Positions 14,148 to 23,872 of a stretch of DNA of 24,671 bases are shown in pieces; the stretch's first letter is position 1, and every line of letters starts with the position of its first letter. The notes beneath the pieces are model-generated. The model did no database searches. It saw only the letters and a list, made by a program, of their open reading frames with translations, and was not told where the DNA came from. This DNA comes from Bacillota bacterium (lineage in GTDB: Bacteria > Bacillota > Clostridia > Lachnospirales > Lachnospiraceae), in assembly GCA_022717655.1 (NCBI GenBank), contig JAIIAN010000018.1:1-24671 (forward strand), read 5' to 3'. Made by a program: the position numbers and the translations under genes.

Positions 14148-17100
14148 CTACTCATAAGTAACGTCTACATTTAAGTTGCTGAGATAATATTTATCAGAAT
14201 TTTTTCCATGTGCGTCAAATTCCAATGTGATATTATCTGCATCAGTGCCGTCTTTTGTATAAGTATACGTTACGGTCTCTCCGTTCTTCGCCTTGATGTC
14301 TTCTACTTCGGTTTTCCATTTTTCATAAGTCTTATTTTCTGTTCTGGAATGATAAGAAACTCTTAAATCTGCATATCCATCTTTTTCCATCGTAATCTTA
14401 AAGCTTATCTTTATCTTCATCTTGCTGTAGCTATTATGAACTGCCTGATAAGAAAGATTCGTCATATTCAGATGATATCTTGCCGGATTTTGTCCCGTAT
14501 CGCCGGTTGTCTTTACAGAAGTCTGATTTCCATCCACATAGAATGTAAATTTAGTCAGTTCATGGTCATCCGTAACCAGATATCTGTTTGACGAACTTGA
14601 TGGACGATAACTGTACGAATTATTTGCTTTCCAGCTTGCATGCAACACAATATTTTCTGCATCTTCAAGTTTTGCATTTTTCTTGCCTGGTTTATAGGTT
14701 ACTGCTGTCGCATTTTTCAGTTTCCAACCTTCAAAGGACCAGCCGTATCTTGTTACATTCTGTGGAAGCGAATAATTTTTGTTGTATACACAGTTAACTT
14801 CTGACTTCTTGTTATCATATCCGTAATCAAAGGTTACTTTATACGTATTCGCTTTCCATACCGGATACAAGGTTGCAACACCATTATTTGCATCCGAAAG
14901 TTTGCTTACCCATGCGTGGTCTCTATAATATGCAATGGTCTGATTTGCTTTATAAGACCATCCGATAAAGGTATAGCCTTTGCACACAAATTTGTTATCC
15001 GGCAGTTGTTTTGTCTGAGTATAGTTCATTTTTATCTGGTCCATTGAACCAGTTGTGCCAACTCCACAGGTTGTAAAGCAGATGGTGTAAGTATTTTCCT
15101 GCCAGTTTGCGGTGTAACTGCGGTTTCCGGTTGAACCTTTTGGAATCGTCACGGTCATTTCTTTCTTGGAAAGTCCAGTTCCGCTCCATCCGGTAAAGGT
15201 ATAGCCTGTCCGTTTCGGAGTTTCCAGACGAATTGGTCTGCTTTCCACATCGTAACTTGCCGGATTAGAAGCACTTCCGCCATTTAAGTTATAGCTGATG
15301 GTATAAGTTTCTTTCTTCCATACTGCGGTGCACATCAGATTCTTTGCCGGCATTTCCGATGGAATTTCAATGTTCCAGCTAACAAAGTTATAACCTTTCC
15401 GTGTTGGATCTTTCGGTTTGGTAATCTTTTCGCCATATTCCAGAGTCATTTCTTTGATTTCATTTCCGCCTTCTGTGTTAAAGCGGATTGTGTAAGTATT
15501 TTTCATCCAGACTGCCGTATAAGTTTCGTCATTGTCCGGCATCGTCTCAACGACTTCTTTATCCCATCCGACAAAGGTATAACCTTCCCGTTTTGGATTT
15601 GGTGCAGTCACTGTACTCTGATAACGAACATCAGAAACCTTATCTGCTTCTCCATTTTCAAGAACAAAGGTCAGACGGTGAACATTTCTTGTATAGTGAT
15701 ACTGAATCACTGTCATCTCTGCGCCGTCTACTTTCTTTGTCTGTACCTGTGGTGAGGTAAATCCTGTGTAAGAGGTTACTTCCGGTGTCACAGTGCTGTC
15801 GGTATCGGCAGTTTTGATTTCACGTTCTTTTAAAACATAACCCTTTCCATCTGCCTTTTCCTGATAATGTTCCACCACGTAATTGATTTTCTTTGCTTCC
15901 CATTTTGCATATAAGGTCAGGTCTTGATCCGGCATTGTTCCGGTAAATACAGTTTCATAGTTCTCATCCAGATACCAGCCTGCAAAGGTGTAACCCGCTT
16001 TTGATACGCCCGCAATCGCTGAACCATACCGCATCGTCTGAATCTTATCTTCCCTTCCATCGCAGAATTTCTCTGTCAAGGTATGGGTGTTTCTCAGATA
16101 ACGGTAAGTAATATTTAATGTTCCATCTGCCGTTACGGTTGCTGTCTGTGTCTCTGGTGAGGTAAATCCTGCATAAGTCTTAACTTCCGGTGTCACACTG
16201 CTGTCAGTCTTTGCTGCAAAGCTCTCTGTACCTGCTGAGGTATATCCGTCATCATTTGCATTTTGCAGATAATGGCGCACGCTGTAGGAAACATCCTGTG
16301 CCTCCCATTTTGCATACAGAGTCAAATCTTTCGCCGGAACTGTTCCACCAAATTCCTGTTTTAACTCTTTGTCGAGATACCAGCCTGCAAACTGATAACC
16401 CATCTTTTCCGGACGGTATTCGATTTTTGATTCATACGCCGGTTCTAATGTAATATTCTCACTGCCGTTGTTTCTGTCTATTGTTACATTGTAGCTGTTA
16501 CGCTGATAGTAATAATTGAACACTTCCATATCATCCGATACCTGAAGTTCATAATACTGTTTTTCCGGTGAGGTAAATCCCTCATAAGTCTTAACCTCCG
16601 GTGCTACCATTTCACCTGCTGTGCCGATAAAGTTTTCACTCTCAGCCAGTTCATAATTTTCACCAAGTCGCACTTCCTGAATGTAATGGTTGACACGATA
16701 GGATTTCTTTCCAAGCTCCCATTTTGCATAAAGTTTCAGACTGTGTGCCGGCATTTCTGCCTTCTCAAGCGGTTTAGTCAATGCTTCATCTAAATACCAG
16801 CCGACAAATGCATAACCGGATTGTTTTGGAATATAGGAAATTTCTTCACCAAATAAAGTATCTTCAACCTTGTCTGCTTCTCCATTATTCTGTACATAAG
16901 TAACCGGATTGGAAACTCGATCATAATAATATTCAATGCTGGTATCTCCATAAGGCCTTACGACTTCTTTCTTCGCCGATGGAGAAACAAAACCTTCATA
17001 AGTTTTTACTTCCGGTGTCACTTCACTGTCTGTAAGTGCAGTTTTCACTTCTTCTTCCACAAGCGTATAAGTCTTTTCATCGGTTGCAGGAAGATCCTGT

Positions 17101-20100
17101 TTGTAATGTCGTACGATGTATTCGGAATCTGTCGGTTCCCATTTTGCATATAAGCTCAAATCATTGTCCGGCATCGTTCCGCTAAATGCAGTCTGATAAG
17201 TATCATCCGTGTACCATCCGCCAAACAGATATCCCATCCTTCCCGGGGTCTCAACAATCGATGCGCCATACTGAAGCCAGTAACGAATGATTTCTTTGCC
17301 ATCAAATACCAGATTAATCTCATGCATATTTCTCTGATAACGATATTCAATGACAAGACTTCCATCTCCTAAAACCTTTTCTGTAACGGTTTCCGGTGCA
17401 GTAAATCCTGTATAACTTTTCACTGCCGGAGTTACCATTTCACCTGTCTTTGCAGAGAATACTTCTTCTTCCACTAATTCAAAATTATTCTCTTCTATTG
17501 GTTCTTCTTCCGCAATGGATGGATCGATTTCCACGCTGTTTGCCTCGACTTCTTCGTTATGAACCACTTCCTGAAGATGTCTTACCGTATAATTTACTTT
17601 CTGTGTTTCCCATTTTGCATAAACTGTACAGTCCTCTCTTGGCATCGTTCCGCCAAATAACTGCTCATGTGCTTTGTCTAAATACCAGCCTTCAAAGGTA
17701 TATCCATCCCGAACCGGTACCGGAAGTGAAATCTTATCGCCTGGTTTTGCACTTACTTCTGTCTCGTCAAGTGTTCCGCCATCCGGGTCATATGTCAGTT
17801 TATATTCATTTAAATCATAGTAAACTTTTAATACCAGACTTCCATCTGCTTTTACTTTACCTTTTGGAAGCTGCCCTTTTAAGTGGTAAACTGCCTCATC
17901 ATAATCTGCTTCCGGTGCAGTCACTTCTTCTGCTGTCTTTCCGGAGAAGGTCTTGATTTCACCCACTTCATAGCCTTCTCCATCCGGATTCTGGATATAA
18001 TATTTTACAGAATAAGCAATACCGTCTAATGGTTTCCATTTTGCCCGATAAGTCTTATCTTCTGCCGGAACATTTTCCGGAACTTCGCTGTCCCATCCAT
18101 CAAATTCATATCCCGGTCGATATACCGCCGGTGTCGGCATGAGACTTCCGTATTTATAAATTCCCTGTGAGAGAATTTCTCCCTCAGATTCAAATGTGAT
18201 TTTATGCTGTTCTCTCGCATAATAATACTCGATTTCCGTACTTCCATCTGCCTGTATCGTCTCGGTAATCTCAGGCGGAGTCTCAAATCCTGTCCGTTTC
18301 GTCGGAGTCGGTGTCACCTTAGAACCTGTCTTTGCCTTATATTTCACCGGAGTCTGCGCTTCATAGACACCATTTGTCTTTTCCACATAGTCCACAACCG
18401 TGTAATCCACATCCGCTGCTTCCCATTTTGCATAAACCAATGCATCATTGTCCGGCATGTTTGTCGGAATCGTATACGGTTTGGTCAGTTCTTCATTGCT
18501 GTACCATCCTGCGAAATTGTAACCTAAACGTACCGGATTTTTCGGTGCCTGAATCGGAACATTGTATTTTCCTACAATTGTTTCAATATAAGAACCGCCG
18601 TTACTCTGGAATGCAATGTAATAACCATCCCGAAGTTTATCCCAGTGCAGAGAAATCTTTCTTGTAATCGCTTTTGTATTAAATGTGCCCTCCTGGTTCT
18701 TCCAGGTAATTATCATTTCTCCATCCTGTTCCGGTTTGTTTTGCGGGTCAACGCTGATGATGTTTGTCGCAGGGTCATAACTAAATGCCGGATTTGTCAT
18801 CACGATGTTAAAGTATTTTGAATTATCATCATAAATCTTTTCAAAATATTTTCCATCGTTTAAGCCATCTTTCATGTGCATGTACTGCATCTTGAAGTAA
18901 TTATCAGAAAGCTGTACCGACTGAATGTCACGCTTCATGCTAATCTCTTCAACTTCATTCTGCGTATATACAAAATCCAGGACGCTCTCAAGACTTCCAA
19001 CCCGATAGAGCGGCCATTCATTTTCATACAAAGTCGGACTGTAAGTAAATGCATTGGCAAGTGCCTGCGCCTGGAATTTAATTTCAAGATAAATACCGAT
19101 TTCCAGATAAATCGCACCCATTGCCCTGGTCTGCCGTCCCGTCGATGCCGCATATTTTAATTCATAATACAGATAACCCCAAACCTGCGCATATCCACCG
19201 ACTTCTGCGGAGATCCCCACACTGGCAAGTTTCGTAGAAATCAGACCCACCTTGATTGTAAGCCTTACTCCTGCCCGAAGTCCAAGCGTTCCCATCGCAT
19301 AAGCGGTAAATTCGTATTGTTCTTCACATAAATCAATCGTATCACTGGTTGCGCTTCTGTCTTTTACTTTTACACAGAACACATAACGTTTTGCATTTTT
19401 ATACCAGTAACTCATACCCATTGAAATATTGACATTTGCAGATACTACAAAGTCTAAACGTACTTCAATATCGATAATTAATAAGACACGGAAATGCCGT
19501 TCCAGCAGCTTGCGGTTATAGATTTCCACCCAGTCTGAATCTTCTTCTAACAGTTCCGAATATCGCTCGGCAAGGCTCTTAGAAACCGAAATATCATCTC
19601 CTGAATCACCAAGACTTCCTGACAATTTCGATTTATCCGCAAGATAATCCTCGCCATTTTCCATCATGCTCTTAAGTTCTTCTGTTATCTTGTTGACACC
19701 TTTTCTAAGTTTCGAGCCATTATCGATAAATCCGGATTCTACGACCTTAAAGTTTACATTTAAACCGATTCCGGTATATTCATATAAATCAAAGGATGCC
19801 GTTACTCGATAATCTGCAATATACGGGAAAATTCCCCATCTCTTCCAGACTGCTTTTCCATTTACATTGATATTGACACGAACTTCCTGTTCAAATGTCG
19901 CTGTCACTAAAATTTCAATATTTGCGCCCTGTGCAACTTTGATGGTAATCTTCACACCGATATCGAGTGCCATGCGCACACCACTGATATCACCATCAAA
20001 ATGCTTTAAGGTCGTTCCAAGATTTGCCTTTACGTGGTCAAGCTCTGCGGTCACACGACCAGGCTTTCCGCCTGCAAACGGCATAATTTTATTTATGTTT

Positions 20101-22229
20101 GTATTCGGCTGCAATGAAATTCCCGCGCCCAAATCATTAGACAAGGATTGTTCTAATTCTTCAAAGGACTCCGTCTGCATCGCTGCTTCGGCAATCCGCT
20201 CTACCACTTCATTTGCAAATCCACTCTCAACTGCCTGCTGTTCGATTTCATCTTCAAACTCGCCACGGTCGGTATCTTCTAAAAGTTCATTTCCATCTAC
20301 TTTCTCTGTTCGATACACATCCATTGCTATCTGAATTTCTTCCCACGAAACAGGCACATAGTCTAATATGTAATCCTCCCCTGAAACGGTAACGCTTTGA
20401 ATCTCCCCATAGAAAAGTGTCTCGCTGTTAATGTCCGTATAAAATGCAAGAAAATCACCGGCGTCAATTGTTGTCTCACTGTTAAGATTCATTGCCTGAC
20501 TCATTTCGTCATCGCCAAAGGTCAAATCACTAACAGCAACTGTCGCACTGTTATTGTCTAGATCTCCATCCTTATCTTTCTCAGCAAGAAGCGGAATTAC
20601 GTCCGGCATAAATAATACATCTTCTGCCTCAGCGCCACGATAGCTGTAAGACGTTCCATTTACTGCTGTAATTTCAAAAAAGGAAACATCACTGTTTTCT
20701 CCGGACGACAGTTCCATCGTCGGAATCACATCACCTGAATAGACTGCAATCTTATCTCCAACACTTAATTTCTGTTTGGTATAAGTAAATGTTCCGGAAG
20801 TTTCACTTCCCTCTTCCTGTACGGAACCATCTGCCCCGACTGTCATAACTGCGACGGAAACTGATTTTGCTTTCTGACCATTTACGGTTAAATCACTTAA
20901 ATCATTTGTATGAATGTACTTAAGCTCACTTCTTAACTTCGCATTTTCAATTTCTGCCTTATAAACTGTAAAATCATACTCACGGATGCTTGTGTCATAG
21001 CCGGTAAAATACAGCGCATTGTTTTTTAATTCCAGCTTGTAAGAAGCACCTTCCGTCCATCCGTTTTCCTTTCCAACGGTAAATGTCTGGTCGCCGTTTT
21101 CGGTGATACTTAATACAATTTCTTCCGAAGGGTCGCTTACATTCTTTATTGTACATGCCTGCCGAAGTTCTTCTGCCGTTAATTTTCCACTCGTATCGGT
21201 AATCGAAATGGTGAAATCCGTTGCCACATCATACGCTCTCGCATAAGTTTCCATTGTGACCGTATCTAACGGCTGGGTATCGGTATAGGCCGCATATAAC
21301 GTAATGTCGCCTAACAGCCTGTCCTTGCTGTCAACATACTTGGTACATTCCGCATCATAACACCAGCCGATAAATGTTGCAGATTTTTTGACCGGCTCCG
21401 GCAGATTTGTAAGAGCCGTTCCTGCCGGAAAGGACTGGTCGGTTAATGCAACATTTTCGCCCGCTTCATTTTGGGTGTCCTGATACTGCGTACCACCGTT
21501 TGTCTCATAATGAACGGTATAACGTGTCTCTTCAAATGCAATATCAAATGTCAGCTTATCGGTATATTCCCCTGTATAACTCGGTGTATCCGTTACGGTA
21601 CAGTTAAAATTCTCCTCTGTCTTATTTTCCTCTGCACTTAAACTTGTTACAACCGAATTGTTTTCGAGCTTTGTACCGCCCTCTTCCCCTCGAAGTTCAT
21701 AGCCCAATTCATGCTTTCCGTTTTTCAGCTTCCAGTCATTTTCTGACGCAACCGACACACTCACATAATCTTTGTCGTAAAATCCACCTGCTTTTGCTGA
21801 AATAGAAAGCGTTCCGCCATCTGCCGATACCGTCTGTGGAATATCAATATAATAATAACGCTCGATCCATTTCGCATAAAGTACGATAGCTCCGGAATGG
21901 TCTGCTGTATCTAAGGATGTAATGCGTTCCCCACTAAAATTTTCATCCTCATACCAGCCGCCAAACTCGTATCCCGCCTTTGTAATATTCTCTTCTGTCG
22001 GCAATTCACCTACCGGATAAGTGTCCGGTGCTTCATACCCCGATGTAAAAGCACCGCCATTCATCTTATAATCAATGCCATTTTCCAAAGCTTCCTCTTG
22101 ATTGCCTTCACTTGAAACTGCGGTACCCGCATTCCCTTCATTTACTTGATTGTCCGCAGAAACCGGCATCGGTATAGATGTAACAAACAGTGCTGCACTC
22201 AGCATCATACTAATCAGACGTTTCTTCAT
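14148..22229 (-). CDS. giant secreted InlB B-repeat / MucBP-like repeat protein (2693 aa)
   Basis: A signal peptide (1-25, ending VSA) is followed by a B-type repeat (53-121), a Y-like module (about 125-235, closing SYTGEYTDKLTFDIAFEE), a second B-type repeat (237-315), and a unique region of about 880 residues. Within this, 560-720 is acidic and partly helical, while 740-1060 is rich in alternating-polarity strands such as VRMALDIGVKITIKVAQGAN. From 1204 to 2533 come twelve more B-type repeats (FxGWY...LYAKW), seven of them alternating with MucBP-like units (Y.VRHY...EVKTY.GF.SP). The C terminus (2534-2693) is another beta-rich domain with no LPXTG, transmembrane segment or cell-wall-binding repeat. 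B repeats and MucBP domains occur in adhesins and mucus binders. The ribosome site is AGGGGAGGGG. It has its own promoter after the regulator's terminator and heads the surface cassette. Confidence 0.88.
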   Translation of the reverse strand: MKKRLISMMLSAALFVTSIPMPVSADNQVNEGNAGTAVSSEGNQEEALENGIDYKMNGGAFTSGYEAPDTYPVGELPTEENITKAGYEFGGWYEDENFSGERITSLDTADHSGAIVLYAKWIERYYYIDIPQTVSADGGTLSISAKAGGFYDKDYVSVSVASENDWKLKNGKHELGYELRGEEGGTKLENNSVVTSLSAEENKTEENFNCTVTDTPSYTGEYTDKLTFDIAFEETRYTVHYETNGGTQYQDTQNEAGENVALTDQSFPAGTALTNLPEPVKKSATFIGWCYDAECTKYVDSKDRLLGDITLYAAYTDTQPLDTVTMETYARAYDVATDFTISITDTSGKLTAEELRQACTIKNVSDPSEEIVLSITENGDQTFTVGKENGWTEGASYKLELKNNALYFTGYDTSIREYDFTVYKAEIENAKLRSELKYIHTNDLSDLTVNGQKAKSVSVAVMTVGADGSVQEEGSETSGTFTYTKQKLSVGDKIAVYSGDVIPTMELSSGENSDVSFFEITAVNGTSYSYRGAEAEDVLFMPDVIPLLAEKDKDGDLDNNSATVAVSDLTFGDDEMSQAMNLNSETTIDAGDFLAFYTDINSETLFYGEIQSVTVSGEDYILDYVPVSWEEIQIAMDVYRTEKVDGNELLEDTDRGEFEDEIEQQAVESGFANEVVERIAEAAMQTESFEELEQSLSNDLGAGISLQPNTNINKIMPFAGGKPGRVTAELDHVKANLGTTLKHFDGDISGVRMALDIGVKITIKVAQGANIEILVTATFEQEVRVNINVNGKAVWKRWGIFPYIADYRVTASFDLYEYTGIGLNVNFKVVESGFIDNGSKLRKGVNKITEELKSMMENGEDYLADKSKLSGSLGDSGDDISVSKSLAERYSELLEEDSDWVEIYNRKLLERHFRVLLIIDIEVRLDFVVSANVNISMGMSYWYKNAKRYVFCVKVKDRSATSDTIDLCEEQYEFTAYAMGTLGLRAGVRLTIKVGLISTKLASVGISAEVGGYAQVWGYLYYELKYAASTGRQTRAMGAIYLEIGIYLEIKFQAQALANAFTYSPTLYENEWPLYRVGSLESVLDFVYTQNEVEEISMKRDIQSVQLSDNYFKMQYMHMKDGLNDGKYFEKIYDDNSKYFNIVMTNPAFSYDPATNIISVDPQNKPEQDGEMIITWKNQEGTFNTKAITRKISLHWDKLRDGYYIAFQSNGGSYIETIVGKYNVPIQAPKNPVRLGYNFAGWYSNEELTKPYTIPTNMPDNDALVYAKWEAADVDYTVVDYVEKTNGVYEAQTPVKYKAKTGSKVTPTPTKRTGFETPPEITETIQADGSTEIEYYYAREQHKITFESEGEILSQGIYKYGSLMPTPAVYRPGYEFDGWDSEVPENVPAEDKTYRAKWKPLDGIAYSVKYYIQNPDGEGYEVGEIKTFSGKTAEEVTAPEADYDEAVYHLKGQLPKGKVKADGSLVLKVYYDLNEYKLTYDPDGGTLDETEVSAKPGDKISLPVPVRDGYTFEGWYLDKAHEQLFGGTMPREDCTVYAKWETQKVNYTVRHLQEVVHNEEVEANSVEIDPSIAEEEPIEENNFELVEEEVFSAKTGEMVTPAVKSYTGFTAPETVTEKVLGDGSLVIEYRYQRNMHEINLVFDGKEIIRYWLQYGASIVETPGRMGYLFGGWYTDDTYQTAFSGTMPDNDLSLYAKWEPTDSEYIVRHYKQDLPATDEKTYTLVEEEVKTALTDSEVTPEVKTYEGFVSPSAKKEVVRPYGDTSIEYYYDRVSNPVTYVQNNGEADKVEDTLFGEEISYIPKQSGYAFVGWYLDEALTKPLEKAEMPAHSLKLYAKWELGKKSYRVNHYIQEVRLGENYELAESENFIGTAGEMVAPEVKTYEGFTSPEKQYYELQVSDDMEVFNYYYQRNSYNVTIDRNNGSENITLEPAYESKIEYRPEKMGYQFAGWYLDKELKQEFGGTVPAKDLTLYAKWEAQDVSYSVRHYLQNANDDGYTSAGTESFAAKTDSSVTPEVKTYAGFTSPETQTATVTADGTLNITYRYLRNTHTLTEKFCDGREDKIQTMRYGSAIAGVSKAGYTFAGWYLDENYETVFTGTMPDQDLTLYAKWEAKKINYVVEHYQEKADGKGYVLKEREIKTADTDSTVTPEVTSYTGFTSPQVQTKKVDGAEMTVIQYHYTRNVHRLTFVLENGEADKVSDVRYQSTVTAPNPKREGYTFVGWDKEVVETMPDNDETYTAVWMKNTYTIRFNTEGGNEIKEMTLEYGEKITKPKDPTRKGYNFVSWNIEIPSEMPAKNLMCTAVWKKETYTISYNLNGGSASNPASYDVESRPIRLETPKRTGYTFTGWSGTGLSKKEMTVTIPKGSTGNRSYTANWQENTYTICFTTCGVGTTGSMDQIKMNYTQTKQLPDNKFVCKGYTFIGWSYKANQTIAYYRDHAWVSKLSDANNGVATLYPVWKANTYKVTFDYGYDNKKSEVNCVYNKNYSLPQNVTRYGWSFEGWKLKNATAVTYKPGKKNAKLEDAENIVLHASWKANNSYSYRPSSSSNRYLVTDDHELTKFTFYVDGNQTSVKTTGDTGQNPARYHLNMTNLSYQAVHNSYSKMKIKISFKITMEKDGYADLRVSYHSRTENKTYEKWKTEVEDIKAKNGETVTYTYTKDGTDADNITLEFDAHGKNSDKYYLSNLNVDVTYE
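14631..18620 (-). repeat. tandem coding repeats: B-type and MucBP-like units of the giant protein
   Basis: Residues 1204-2533. B-type units end at W1269, W1398, W1540, W1697, W1837, W1975, W2110, W2242, W2304, W2376, W2458 and W2533. MucBP-like units fill about 1275-1340, 1405-1475, 1546-1636, 1703-1773, 1843-1911, 1981-2048 and 2116-2183. The composite B+MucBP period is about 130-155 residues (roughly 400-460 bp). After 2242 the MucBP units vanish and five B units run back to back. CATTTTGCATA recurs on the plus strand where the LYAKW end is encoded. One MucBP unit (1546-1636) is lengthened by an acidic insert (about 1558-1585). Confidence 0.85.
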
Positions 22230-22331
22230 ATTTCCCCTCCCCTTCTTTGAATTATTCCCTCTCGCAGTCTTTCCTTGCTTTGCTTTCGAAAGGTAATTTT
22301 TCGCTCAATAACCATTACATCTTTGACATTA

Positions 22332-22359
22332 ATTTTATCAAAAACGGATTTTGTTTCAC
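22332..22359 (-). promoter_or_regulatory. probable promoter of the giant-protein operon
   Basis: On the minus strand GTGAAA (22359-22354) and TAAAAT (22337-22332) are 16 bp apart, between the regulator's terminator and the giant gene (about 105 nt leader). Two exact copies of ATGTCAAA on the minus strand, at 22374-22367 and 22329-22322, flank it 45 bp apart. The core hexamers are imperfect, which would fit an activator-dependent promoter. Confidence 0.45.
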
Positions 22360-22374
22360 ATGCCCGTTTGACAT

Positions 22375-22417
22375 CAAAAAAGTGCCTGTTTCGTATTTCA
22401 TCATACGAAACAGACAC
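22375..22417 (-). terminator. intrinsic terminator of the regulator gene
   Basis: A 15-bp stem (plus-strand arms 22382-22396 and 22403-22417, one G-U pair) with a 6-nt loop is followed on the minus strand by a T-run (22381-22375). It lies about 70 nt after the regulator stop and separates it from the surface operon. Confidence 0.9.
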
Positions 22418-22487
22418 TCTGTTTTTCTCTTGAATCCTATTTTATTTTATAATGTGAATAGATTTTTTGTTCGTCATAGCCAAACTT

Positions 22488-23714
22488 TTACTGGTTTACA
22501 AATTCTTTTATTTTATCCCGTTTATCAATATGAAGTTTTTCCAAAATTCTCGAAACATAATGTTTTACCGTATTAACCGACAATCCCAGATGCTCCCCGA
22601 TTTCCTGATTTGTCCAGTCACGGCAGGCAAGCATAGCAATGGAGTACTCCAGCGGTGTGAGCAAATCCGTAACTGCCTTTTGCATCTTGGGATTATGAAT
22701 CTTCATCCAGCCTCTGCTAAATGCAATCACTCCATCTACTAATTTTTTATATACTTCCGGCTCACTTTTTCTGACACAAGCCTCTAATACCCCTTGAAGC
22801 AAGCCATGATATTCGATAAACGGCTCTAAAAATCCATCTTTTCTTGCCATTTCCCACGCAAAAGAAACTGATTTTTTCGCTTCTTCCTGCTCTCTTAAAT
22901 TAATCTGACACATCGCAGCCACACAATTTAAATAAATCATCGAAATCGGATACGTTCCATCCGACATCAAAAGCGCAGACTGAACGATTCCCTGCGCTTT
23001 GGCATACTCCATTCTAAGATAAGTCTCATGTGCAAGCAGGCTGCTCGCAAACAGACGCTGACCAATTGGCAGATATGGAATATATTTTTCCAAAGGCGGA
23101 ATGTTTTCTTCCGGTGGAATGTGAATAAAAATGCTAATGACATAAAACGCAAAGACACAGGATGCCTTTTTCTCGTTTGTTTCATCCTCCTGAAATACCC
23201 ATTTTAAACACTTATAGACGTCTTCTCTGGAACTCTGCGCTTCCTTTGCATTTCCAAGCGTAAGATTTGCAAAGGTATACAGCATATCTGCCGAAAGTCT
23301 CAACATAATATCCTCACTGGAAAGATAGTTTTCCACAATCTTCACACAGTTTTCCGCCTGTGCCGAAAAATAATACAGCTCCGCCTGCGCAATCTCGGAA
23401 AGTTCCTTATCCTGTATCCTTTCAATTGCCTCTTTTGCCCCTCCCGGCTCAAATGCACTGCCAACAAGCGGTAAGACCGTTCGTTTTTTATTCTCACTTT
23501 TTAAAGAAAACTTTGTGCCGTCCGGCATACGAAAAAGCTGTTCAAAATTTGCATCCAGCACTTCGGCTATCTGCTTTAGTTCCGTAAGGGTTAAGGTGTC
23601 CCTTTGCAGTTTTTTATAGAAATTCTGCCGTGTCTGTCCCAGATTTTTTGCTAATGCAGCGATACTGATGCCCTGTTTCTGACACATTTCTTTTACAAGA
23701 TCTGATGTTGTCAT
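22488..23714 (-). CDS. double-HTH regulator: N-terminal Xre-type, TPR-like middle, C-terminal LuxR
   Basis: I set the start at ATG 23714 (408 residues): AAGGAGG is 6 nt upstream, and the earlier ATG at 23732 lies before that site. Residues about 4-60 form an Xre/Cro-type HTH (SIAALAKNLGQTRQNFYKKL). The middle (about 90-340) is all-helical and TPR-like, as in MalT-type regulators. The last 57 residues are a LuxR/GerE HTH (LTPLEYSIAMLACRDW, NQEIGEHLGLSVNTVKHYVS, ILEKLHIDKRDKI). No receiver, kinase or NTPase domain is visible, so a ligand or protein signal probably acts on the TPR part. It is the only regulator next to the surface cassette and is transcribed towards it but separately terminated. 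Two DNA-binding domains in one chain is unusual. Confidence 0.88.
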   Translation of the reverse strand: MTTSDLVKEMCQKQGISIAALAKNLGQTRQNFYKKLQRDTLTLTELKQIAEVLDANFEQLFRMPDGTKFSLKSENKKRTVLPLVGSAFEPGGAKEAIERIQDKELSEIAQAELYYFSAQAENCVKIVENYLSSEDIMLRLSADMLYTFANLTLGNAKEAQSSREDVYKCLKWVFQEDETNEKKASCVFAFYVISIFIHIPPEENIPPLEKYIPYLPIGQRLFASSLLAHETYLRMEYAKAQGIVQSALLMSDGTYPISMIYLNCVAAMCQINLREQEEAKKSVSFAWEMARKDGFLEPFIEYHGLLQGVLEACVRKSEPEVYKKLVDGVIAFSRGWMKIHNPKMQKAVTDLLTPLEYSIAMLACRDWTNQEIGEHLGLSVNTVKHYVSRILEKLHIDKRDKIKEFVNQ

Positions 23715-23773
23715 AAGATGCCTCCTTGTCATGCGGATATTCGCAATCCGCTACGTTACTTGCTCATTCTGGC

Positions 23774-23872
23774 TGGTTGACACTTTACTTTTTGTTTTAG
23801 TCTAAATTAACTGTCTGACTGCCCTCATTACGAGTAAAATTAACTTAGATTTTTCTGATTTATTGTCAACCA
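23774..23872. promoter_or_regulatory. nested inverted repeats upstream of the regulator
   Basis: TGGTTGACA (23774-23782) is repeated exactly in inverted form as TGTCAACCA (23864-23872). Inside it, TCTAAATTAA (23801-23810) is matched by TTAACTTAGA (23840-23849) with one mismatch. Each outer arm contains a consensus -35 hexamer TTGACA, one per strand, so divergent promoters or an autoregulatory operator are possible. The minus-strand copy is the likely source of regulator transcription, though its -10 is weak. A further TGGTTACCA lies at 23875-23883. Confidence 0.45.

Noticed and set aside
14631..18620. Regularly spaced repeated DNA that could suggest a CRISPR array
   Set aside because: The period is about 400 bp, the repeats are imperfect and all lie in one open frame encoding known surface repeats.
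22226..22417. 63-codon minus-strand frame just before the giant gene
   Set aside because: Its start codon lies inside the regulator's terminator stem and the predicted promoter sits within it; the giant gene has its own ribosome site. It is most likely untranslated leader.
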